Part shown: positions 1-5,629 of the stretch, one piece after another
How positions within the stretch are numbered: the stretch's first letter is position 1
How the letters are laid out: every line of letters begins with the position of its first letter
Origin: ZC4RG30 sp964632365
GTDB lineage: Bacteria > Pseudomonadota > Gammaproteobacteria > Steroidobacterales > Steroidobacteraceae
Direction: 5' to 3'
DNA length: 7,044 bases
Assembly: GCA_964632365.1 (NCBI GenBank)
Contig: CAZWDR010000125.1
Span: 1 to 7,044, forward strand
The notes under the pieces: model-generated
What the model saw: the letters and a program-made list of their open reading frames with translations, nothing else
Databases searched by the model: none
Told to the model about the DNA's origin: nothing
Made by a program: the position numbers and the translations under genes

Positions 1-149
1 GCGGTCCTGGCGGTCCTGGCGGTCCAGGCGCCGGCGCGCCGCGCGGCCCCGGCGGCGCGGGCGGCGCGGGCGGCGCGGGCGGTCCCGGTGGTGCGGGGGC
101 GTCCGGTGCCCCGGCTGGCGGTGGTGCACCCGGCGCCCCGCGGCAATAG
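1..149 (+). CDS. C-terminal end of a Gly/Pro/Ala-rich (collagen-like) protein, 5' end outside window
   Basis: The reading frame enters from the left edge, with the first full codon at base 3, and ends at TAG 147-149, giving 48 visible residues. Half of them are glycine. The rest are nearly all Ala and Pro with two Arg, one Ser and a final Gln, and there are no acidic or aromatic residues. The tail consists of GGP and GGA triplets, close to collagen-like Gly-X-Y but with register breaks, and ends in APGAPRQ. A strong terminator 50 bases after the stop supports a real plus-strand gene end. Such tails occur as flexible or disordered extensions on exported, surface and nucleic-acid-binding proteins. 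The functional domain lies outside the window, so no function can be assigned. A non-coding GC-rich repeat is the alternative, but the clean in-frame triplet pattern and the terminator argue for coding. Confidence 0.6.
   Translation, partial: GPGGPGGPGAGAPRGPGGAGGAGGAGGPGGAGASGAPAGGGAPGAPRQ
3..80 (+). repeat. In-frame 9-bp tandem repeats encoding Gly-rich triplets
   Basis: Two short tandem arrays are visible. The unit ggtcctggc occurs three times at 3-29, the third copy with one T-to-A change. The unit ggcggcgcg occurs three times perfectly at 51-77 and continues with ggc. Both units are nine bases, so the reading frame is kept and each encodes Gly-Pro-Gly or Gly-Gly-Ala. Arrays of this kind change length by slippage, so the tail length probably varies between strains (inference). 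Confidence 0.75.
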
Positions 150-199
150 CCGCGAGCCGGACTTCCGTTCCGCAAGCTGTGGAACTGGGTGACCTGCAG

Positions 200-234
200 A
201 AGCCCCCGGCATGACGCCGGGGGTTTTCGCTTTT
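200..234 (+). terminator. Rho-independent terminator after the Gly-rich gene
   Basis: A perfect 8-bp GC stem is formed by CCCCCGGC (203-210) and GCCGGGGG (216-223) around a 5-base loop. It can be extended by AAG (200-202) pairing with TTT (224-226), including one G-U pair. A T-rich run follows (TTTT at 224-227 and again at 231-234). This is a textbook intrinsic terminator. It ends transcription of the gene stopping at 149 and separates it from the EF-hand gene. Confidence 0.9.
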
Positions 235-349
235 CAGACGCCACGGATCCAGACTCGACCACGGGCCCGGACGCGATTCCTGCGCCACCCCTCCGATCTT
301 GCGGCACACTGGCAGCCATCAGAAAAATGGATCGGGGGATCTGAGGCTC

Positions 350-1132
350 GTGAATGCATTGAAGCAGGGGCTCATCGCGCTCGCGCTGGGCATCATCGGC
401 ACCGCGCAGGCGGCAGGACAGCAGCCGGACACCGCAGTCGCGCCATCATCGGCCACTTCAGCGACCGCAGAGCCACCGCCGCTGGTCGAACTCGAGGAAG
501 TGCTCGTCCACGGCAAGCGGCTGCAGCAGCGCATCATCGAAGCCGAGGATGAGTTCTACAAGCTGTACAACCAGATCAACAAGGACGACGACTACGACAC
601 GAACTGCGCGCAGGTGCCGCTGGGCGCCGACTCCGGGTCGCGCATTGACTCGCGCCTGTGCCTGCCGGTGTTCGTGGCCAATGCGGTTGCCGATTACACG
701 GTCTGGCGCCGCGCCTGCCAGCCTCCGCTCGACGGCTTCGACGAGTTCTCCTGTCTCGACCGCAACCGCGACGAGCGACTGACCCACCAGGAAGCCGCGG
801 TGCGACCCTCGCTCGACGCCCAGTTCTTCTCGCTCGATGCGGACAGCAGCGGTTACCTCAGCCGCGACGAACTGCCCGAGGAGGGCATGTCCGGTCCTGC
901 CAGCTACCAGCCGCCACCGCCCGAACTTGTGCTCGCCGAAGGCACCAAGCGGTGGTACGACCACACGCTCAAGGTGATCAACAGCGACCCGCGCCTGCGC
1001 GAGATGGCCGGCAAGCTCGACGAGATGCACATGGAGTTCAACGGCATGCGGCGCCAGGCCGCGCAGCTCGAGGCCGAGATCAAGGCCAGCGAGCCGCCGG
1101 TGAAGCGCGGCAAGCCGCGTCCCCCTCGCTGA
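350..1132 (+). CDS. Exported EF-hand calcium-binding protein of unknown function
   Basis: This is a 260-residue protein. I chose GTG at 350 because it gives a compact signal peptide (short basic start, hydrophobic residues 8-18, likely cleavage after AQA near residue 21) with purine-rich GGGGG at 334-338 upstream. TTG at 359 would also work. The longer frame from TTG 299 adds a hydrophilic stretch before the signal and has no ribosome site. Two consecutive EF-hand loops fit the 12-residue pattern: residues 137-148 (D1, N3, D5, T9, E12) and 163-174 (D1, D3, S5, G6, S9, E12), so a paired Ca2+ site is likely. Between the signal and the EF-hands lies an acidic segment around residues 64-86 (EAEDEFYKLYNQINKDDDYD, then Cys86). 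Cys86, 104, 123 and 135 could form disulfides in the periplasm. Residues 200-247 are charged and helix- or coiled-coil-prone, followed by a basic Pro-rich end. I recall similar uncharacterised secreted proteins in gammaproteobacteria, but no function is known to me. The efflux operon starts 119 bases downstream. Confidence 0.82.
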   Translation: MNALKQGLIALALGIIGTAQAAGQQPDTAVAPSSATSATAEPPPLVELEEVLVHGKRLQQRIIEAEDEFYKLYNQINKDDDYDTNCAQVPLGADSGSRIDSRLCLPVFVANAVADYTVWRRACQPPLDGFDEFSCLDRNRDERLTHQEAAVRPSLDAQFFSLDADSSGYLSRDELPEEGMSGPASYQPPPPELVLAEGTKRWYDHTLKVINSDPRLREMAGKLDEMHMEFNGMRRQAAQLEAEIKASEPPVKRGKPRPPR

Positions 1133-1162
1133 TTCCAGGCATCCGCGCTGATTCCAGGCATC
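1127..1162. repeat. 17-bp direct repeat over the EF-hand gene stop codon
   Basis: CGCTGATTCCAGGCATC occurs at 1127-1143 and again, identical, at 1146-1162 (19-base period). The first copy contains the TGA stop of the EF-hand gene (1130-1132). A shorter match, AGGCATC, recurs at 1215-1221. The pair could be a local slippage duplication. It could also be a tandem binding site for a regulator of the efflux operon, whose start lies 90 bases downstream. The sequence alone does not decide. Confidence 0.85.
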
Positions 1163-1239
1163 GGACCTGGCGGCGCGGCGTCTGGTGCTGGCGGGTCGGA
1201 TGGCCTGGGAGACAAGGCATCGCGCGGCGCCCACATTCT

Positions 1240-1243
1240 GGAG
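1240..1243 (+). promoter_or_regulatory. Ribosome binding site deciding the adaptor start
   Basis: GGAG sits 8 bases before GTG 1252, an ideal Shine-Dalgarno distance. The three later in-frame ATG codons (1267, 1276, 1285) have no comparable purine motif upstream. This favours the GTG start, although ATG 1285 would give a lipoprotein signal of more usual length. Confidence 0.5.
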
Positions 1244-1251
1244 CCGGCCGC

Positions 1252-2424
1252 GTGCTTCGTAGCAGAATGCGGCGCATGACCAGAATGCCCCGCCAGATCC
1301 GTCGCCCGGCGCGCACCGTCATCCTGCTGCCGCTGGCGCTGCTGGCACTGGCGGCCTGCCGCGAAGCGCCGCCGCCCCCGGAGCGCCCGGCCCCTGAGGT
1401 GGTGACCCTGACCGTCGGCACCGAGGCGGTGACCCTGCAGGCGGAGTTGCCCGGCCGGGTGGCGCCGCAGATGGCCGCGGAGGTGCGCCCGCAGGTGGGC
1501 GGCATCCTGCTCGAGCGCCTGTTCGTCGAAGGCGAGCGCGTGCGCAAGGGGCAGATCCTCTACCGCATCGATGCGGCGCCGTTTGCCGCGGCGCTGGAGC
1601 GTGCCGAGGCGGCCCTGGCCAGCAGCGAGGCCGCGGCGCGCAGCGCCGAGCTGCTGCTCGACCGGTATCGGCGGCTGTTGCCCGAGCGCAGCATCAGCCA
1701 GCAGGACTTCGACAATGCCGAGGTCGCCCATGCGCAGGCGCAGGCCACCATCCGCGAGCGGCGCGCGGCCGCCAATGCCGCGCGCATCGACCTGCAGTGG
1801 ACGCGCGTCGCCGCGCCCATCGACGGCCGCACCGGCCGCAGCCTGGTGTCGCCGGGGCAGCTGGTCAGCGCCAACCAGGCCACGCCGCTGACGACGATCT
1901 CGCAGCTGGATCCGGTCTACGTGGACGTCACCCAGTCCAGCGCCGAGCTGCTGTGGATGCGCCGCGCCGCGCTCGAGGGCCGCATCGAGCGGGGTGAGGA
2001 TGCCACCCGCAAGGTGAGCCTCGTGCTCGAGGATGGCTCGGCCTATCCACATCCCGGCCGGCTGCGCCTGGCGGAAGTGGCGGTGGACGCGACCACCGGC
2101 GCGGTGACGCTGCGCGCCGAGTTTCCGAACCCCGACGGCCTGCTGTTGCCGGGCATGTACGTGCGCGCGGTGCTGGACGAGGGGGTGCATCCGGCGGCGG
2201 TGCTGGTGCCGCAGCAGGCGCTGGCGCGCAATCGCCAGGGCCGCCCGGTGGTCAGCGTGGTCAATGCCGACAGCAAGGTCGAAGTGCGCGAAGTGGTCGC
2301 CACGCGCGCCATCGGTGCGCGCTGGCTGGTGGAGCAGGGGCTCTCGCCCGGCGACCGGGTGATCGTCGAAGGTGGCCAGAACGCGCCGCCGGGCACCACT
2401 GTGCGCGTCGCCACCGGCACGTGA
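1252..2424 (+). CDS. RND efflux periplasmic adaptor lipoprotein (AcrA/MexA type, HlyD/MFP family)
   Basis: This is the membrane-fusion subunit linking an RND pump to an outer-membrane channel. It is 390 residues from GTG 1252 (GGAG at 1240-1243), or 379 from ATG 1285. A basic n-region and hydrophobic residues 23-35 end in lipobox LAAC, so Cys36 is lipidated. The usual order follows: a first lipoyl half with EVRPQVGG (77-84) and GERVRKGQILYRID (94-107); an alpha-helical hairpin at about 110-180; a second lipoyl half with APIDGRTG (188-195); a beta-barrel starting at LDPVYVDVTQSS (219-230); and a membrane-proximal end with LLPGMYVRA (298-306) and GLSPGDRVIVEG (363-374). The hairpin tip keeps R138, L142 and S149, matching the R-x3-L-x6-S motif that contacts TolC. 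Length and motifs are close to AcrA, MexA and AdeI. I give no symbol because orthology among these cannot be settled. The stop overlaps the pump start by four bases, so they form one operon. Substrates are unknown. Confidence 0.96.
   Translation: MLRSRMRRMTRMPRQIRRPARTVILLPLALLALAACREAPPPPERPAPEVVTLTVGTEAVTLQAELPGRVAPQMAAEVRPQVGGILLERLFVEGERVRKGQILYRIDAAPFAAALERAEAALASSEAAARSAELLLDRYRRLLPERSISQQDFDNAEVAHAQAQATIRERRAAANAARIDLQWTRVAAPIDGRTGRSLVSPGQLVSANQATPLTTISQLDPVYVDVTQSSAELLWMRRAALEGRIERGEDATRKVSLVLEDGSAYPHPGRLRLAEVAVDATTGAVTLRAEFPNPDGLLLPGMYVRAVLDEGVHPAAVLVPQQALARNRQGRPVVSVVNADSKVEVREVVATRAIGARWLVEQGLSPGDRVIVEGGQNAPPGTTVRVATGT
2421..2424 (+). promoter_or_regulatory. GTGA start-stop overlap coupling adaptor and pump translation
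   Basis: GTG 2421-2423 starts the pump while TGA 2422-2424 ends the adaptor. No Shine-Dalgarno-like purine run lies in the preceding 15 bases. Ribosomes finishing the adaptor therefore probably re-initiate directly on the pump, which would tie the two subunits' amounts together (inference from the arrangement). Confidence 0.8.
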
Positions 2425-5400
2425 TCTCGCGCTTCTTCATCGACCGGCCGATCTTCGCGTGGGTGATCGCGATCGCGATCGCCGTGGCGGGACTGCTGAC
2501 GCTGCCGAACCTGCCGGTGACCCAGTACCCGTCAGTGGCGCCGCCGACGATCCAGATCCAGGCGAACTATCCGGGCGCCAGCGGCGACATCGTCGAGAAG
2601 ACCGTGACGCAGCTGATCGAGCAGCAGCTCGCGGCGTTGGATGGCTACCTGTACATGCAGGCGAGCAGCAATTCCAACGGCCAGGCCAGCATCAGCGTCA
2701 GCTTTGCCGCCGGCACCGATCCGGACGTGGCGCAGGTGCAGGTGCAGAATCGCGTGCAGCAGGCCATGCCGCGGCTGCCGGCCGAGGTGCAGCGGCAGGG
2801 CGTGACGGTGCGCAAGGTGGCGCCGGCGAACGCGCTGATGATCACCCTGTATGACACCTCGCGGCGCCTGCGGCAGGGGGATCTGGCCGACTTCCTGAAC
2901 AGCGTCGTGCTGGACTCGGTCAACCGCACCACCGGCGTGGGCGAATCGCAGGTGTTCGGCGGCCAGTATGCGATGCGCATCTGGCTCGATCCGCACCGCC
3001 TGGCGGCGCTGCGCCTGACCCCGGCCGATGTGGTTGCGGCCATCCAGGTGGAGAACGTGCAGGTCTCCGCCGGCCAGCTCGGTGCGCAGCCGGTGGTGCC
3101 GGGCCAGCGCCTGAACGCGGTGGTCAACGTGCAGTCGCGCTTCACGACCGCCGAGGAGTTCCAGCAGATCCTGCTGCGCACGAACCCGGATGGCTCGGTG
3201 GTGCGGCTGCAGGACGTGGCCCGCGTCGAGCTGGGCTCGGAGAGCTACAACGTCGCGCACCGCTACAACGGCTTCCCGGCCTCGGCGATGGTGGTGCGGC
3301 TGACGCCCGACGCCAATGCGCTGGAGAGCATCGCGGCAGTCAAGGCGGTGATCGAGGACCTGCGTCCGCAGCTGCCGCCCGGCGTCGAGGTCACCTATCC
3401 GGTGGACATCTCGCCGTTCATCCAGCGCTCGATCCGCGGTGTGGTGATGACGCTGTTCGAGGGCATCGCGCTGGTCGTGGTGGTGATCTTCCTGTTCCTG
3501 CAGAGCTGGCGCGCCACGCTGATCCCGGCCATCGCCGTGCCGGTGGTGCTGCTGGGCACCTTCGCGGTGCTGCATGTGTTCGGCATGTCGATCAACATGC
3601 TGACGATGTTCGGCGCGGTGCTCGCCATCGGCCTGCTGGTGGATGACGCGATCGTGGTCGTGGAGAACGTCGAGCGGCTCATGCGCGAGCGCGGCCTCTC
3701 GCCGCGCGAGGCCACGCGCGAGTCGATGCGCGAGATCACCGGCGCGCTGGTGGGCATCGCGGTGGTGCTGTCGGCGGTGTTCCTGCCGATGGCCTTCTTC
3801 GGCGGCTCCACCGGCGTCATCTACCGGCAGTTCTCGGTCACGCTGGTGGCCGCGATGATGCTGTCACTGTTCGTCGCGCTGACGCTGACCCCGGCGCTGT
3901 GCGCACAGATCCTGCGCGCGCATGATGTGCACACGGCGCCGCGGCGCGGATTCTTCGGGGCCTTCAACCGCACGGTGGACCGCGCGCGCGACCGGTATGT
4001 CGGCGCCACCGCACGCATGATCCCGCGGCGCGCGCTCTGGTATGGGGTGTATGTGCTGATCTGCGCGGGCATCTGGGTGCTGTTCGAACGCACCCCCACC
4101 GCGTTCCTGCCGGAGGAGGACCAGGGCCGCGTCGCCGCGCTGTACATGCTGCCAGAAGGCTCCACGCTGGAGCAGACCGCCGAGGTGGCAGACCGCGTTG
4201 CCGAATACCTGCTCGAGCACGAGAAGGATTCCATCGTCGGTGTGTTTGCCGTGCCCGGCTTCAGCAGTTCAGGCAACGGGCAGAGCCAGGGACAGGCCTT
4301 CGCGGTGCTGAAGGACTGGCGCGAGCGCGGCGATGCGGACCAGCATGTGTCGGCCATCGTGCAGCGCATGTCGGCCGCGTTCGCGGGCGACCGGCAGGCG
4401 CGCATCATCGCCTCGGTGCCCGCGCCGGTGCAGGAGCTGGGCAACTCCTCGGGCTTCGACCTGCAACTGCGCAACACGGGCGGGCTGCCCTATGAGCAGT
4501 TCGTCGATGCGCGCCAGCGCTTCCTGCAGCTGGCCCAGCAGGACCCGCTGCTGTCGAACGTGCGCTACAGCGGCATCGATGACCAGCCGCAGCTGAAGAT
4601 CGACATCGACCGGGCGAAGGCCGGCGCACTCGGCGTGTCGCAGCAGGACATCAACACGTTGCTGTCGATCGCGCTGGGCGGCGCCTACGTGAACGACTTC
4701 GTGGACCAGGAGCGCATCAAGCGCGTCTACGTGCAGGCCGATGCGCCATTCCGCATGGCGCCGGAACACATCGGGCTGTGGAACCTGCGCACGCGCAGCG
4801 GCACGATGGCCCCGTTCTCGTCCGTGGCCGACTGGCACTGGATGCACGGGCCGCTGCAGGTATTCCGCTACAACGGATTGCCCTCGTTCGCGATCCAGGG
4901 CACGCCCGCCCCGGGCGGCAGCACCGGCATGGCGATGCAGCGCGTGGAGGAGATCGTCGCGCAGATGGACGCCGGCGTCGGCGTCGCGTGGTCGGGCATC
5001 TCGTTCCAGGAGCAGCAGTCCTCCGGCCAGGCGCTGCCGCTGTATCTGCTGTCGCTGCTGGTGGTGTTCCTGGCGCTGGCTGCGCTGTATGAGAGCTGGA
5101 CCATCCCTGCTGCTGTGGTGCTGGTGATCCCGCTGGGCATCATCGGCGCGCTGCTGGGCGCGAACCTGCGCGGCATGCAGAACGACATCCTGTTCCAGGT
5201 CGGCCTGCTCACCACGATGGGTCTTGCGGCCAAGAATGCCATCCTGATCGTGGAATTCGCGGCCCGTTCCGAGGCGCAGGGCATGGGGCTGATCGAGGCC
5301 ACCTTGCAGGCGGCGCGGCTGCGCCTGCGCCCGATCGTGATGACCTCGCTGGCGTTTGGCGCGGGCGTGCTGCCGCTGGCGCTGGCCAGTGGCGCCGGCG

Positions 5401-5555
5401 CCGGCAGCCAGAACGCCATCGGAACTGCGGTGATCGGCGGCATGGTCACCGGCATGCTGCTGTCGATCTTCTTCGTGCCGCTGTTCTACGTCGGCATCCG
5501 CAGCCTGCAGCGCACGCCGCCCGCCGCGCGCACGCCGCAGGTTCCCGCAGTGTAG
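2421..5555 (+). CDS. RND multidrug efflux transporter, inner-membrane pump (AcrB/MexB type, HAE-1)
   Basis: This proton-driven homotrimeric pump should export hydrophobic or amphiphilic compounds from the periplasm and inner leaflet through the adaptor and a channel. It is 1044 residues (AcrB has 1049) and aligns with AcrB from end to end: N-terminal MISRFFIDRPIFAWV, TM1 at about 9-27, a large periplasmic loop, TM2 from about 341, a second periplasmic loop, and the TM10-12 block at the end. The proton relay is intact: D408 and D409 in GLLVDDAIVVVENVE, K938 in AAKNAILIVEF, and R968 and T975 in RLRPIVMTSLAF (AcrB D407, D408, K940, R971, T978). GGSTGVIYRQFS and FLPEEDQG are also present. The drug pocket differs: F179, F609, F614 and F627 are kept, but the AcrB F136 and F617 positions are A138 and S616. 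The HAE-1 class is certain from these features. The exact substrate range is not predictable. A metal (HME) pump is unlikely given the AcrB-like loops and adaptor. Confidence 0.98.
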   Translation: MISRFFIDRPIFAWVIAIAIAVAGLLTLPNLPVTQYPSVAPPTIQIQANYPGASGDIVEKTVTQLIEQQLAALDGYLYMQASSNSNGQASISVSFAAGTDPDVAQVQVQNRVQQAMPRLPAEVQRQGVTVRKVAPANALMITLYDTSRRLRQGDLADFLNSVVLDSVNRTTGVGESQVFGGQYAMRIWLDPHRLAALRLTPADVVAAIQVENVQVSAGQLGAQPVVPGQRLNAVVNVQSRFTTAEEFQQILLRTNPDGSVVRLQDVARVELGSESYNVAHRYNGFPASAMVVRLTPDANALESIAAVKAVIEDLRPQLPPGVEVTYPVDISPFIQRSIRGVVMTLFEGIALVVVVIFLFLQSWRATLIPAIAVPVVLLGTFAVLHVFGMSINMLTMFGAVLAIGLLVDDAIVVVENVERLMRERGLSPREATRESMREITGALVGIAVVLSAVFLPMAFFGGSTGVIYRQFSVTLVAAMMLSLFVALTLTPALCAQILRAHDVHTAPRRGFFGAFNRTVDRARDRYVGATARMIPRRALWYGVYVLICAGIWVLFERTPTAFLPEEDQGRVAALYMLPEGSTLEQTAEVADRVAEYLLEHEKDSIVGVFAVPGFSSSGNGQSQGQAFAVLKDWRERGDADQHVSAIVQRMSAAFAGDRQARIIASVPAPVQELGNSSGFDLQLRNTGGLPYEQFVDARQRFLQLAQQDPLLSNVRYSGIDDQPQLKIDIDRAKAGALGVSQQDINTLLSIALGGAYVNDFVDQERIKRVYVQADAPFRMAPEHIGLWNLRTRSGTMAPFSSVADWHWMHGPLQVFRYNGLPSFAIQGTPAPGGSTGMAMQRVEEIVAQMDAGVGVAWSGISFQEQQSSGQALPLYLLSLLVVFLALAALYESWTIPAAVVLVIPLGIIGALLGANLRGMQNDILFQVGLLTTMGLAAKNAILIVEFAARSEAQGMGLIEATLQAARLRLRPIVMTSLAFGAGVLPLALASGAGAGSQNAIGTAVIGGMVTGMLLSIFFVPLFYVGIRSLQRTPPAARTPQVPAV

Positions 5556-5571
5556 GGAGGGTCCTCCTACG

Positions 5572-5603
5572 CGCAGCGACGGCGCACACTGGCGTCCGCT
5601 GCG
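5572..5603 (+). other. Bulged 10-bp hairpin between pump and lipoprotein genes
   Basis: CGCAGCGACG (5572-5581) pairs with CGT (5593-5595) plus CGCTGCG (5597-5603), leaving one bulged C at 5596 and an 11-base loop. It starts 17 bases after the pump stop. No T-run follows, so it is not a classic intrinsic terminator. It could stabilise the 3' end of the efflux mRNA or act as a weak or rho-assisted stop. Chance pairing is possible at this GC content. Confidence 0.4.
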
Positions 5604-5616
5604 GCGCGCAAGTCCG

Positions 5617-5622
5617 TATCCT
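5617..5622 (+). promoter_or_regulatory. Candidate -10 element for leaderless transcription of the lipoprotein gene
   Basis: TATCCT matches four of six bases of the sigma-70 -10 consensus. It ends seven bases before ATG 5630, so transcription would begin at or beside the start codon. No Shine-Dalgarno motif precedes the ATG, which fits a leaderless message. No convincing -35 box lies upstream, so this remains weak. Confidence 0.25.
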
Positions 5623-5629
5623 GCCGCCC

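Noticed and set aside
299..327. Possible promoter for the EF-hand gene (TTGCGG, 17 bases, GAAAAA)
   Set aside because: The spacing is right, but the -10 matches only three of six bases. It is too weak to list as a feature.
299..349. TTG 299 as the start of the EF-hand protein
   Set aside because: It would put 17 hydrophilic residues before the signal peptide, and there is no ribosome binding motif upstream of it.
658..1251. Open extension of the adaptor reading frame upstream to 658
   Set aside because: The frame overlaps most of the EF-hand gene and encodes an Arg/Pro-rich, shadow-like sequence. The lipoprotein signal and ribosome site place the true start at 1252 or slightly later.
904..2190. 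Long minus-strand open frame opposite the adaptor gene
   Set aside because: It is a shadow frame with repetitive Arg/Gln/His composition, no start signal and no family features. It also runs across the boundary of two plus-strand genes.
2465..2482. GATCGC repeated three times
   Set aside because: It encodes the alternating Ile-Ala of the first membrane helix of the pump, where hydrophobic codons at high GC naturally give this pattern.
5552..5570. GTAGG/CCTAC inverted repeat at the pump stop codon
   Set aside because: It has only five Watson-Crick pairs plus one wobble, overlaps the stop codon and lacks a T-run. It is not supportable as a terminator.
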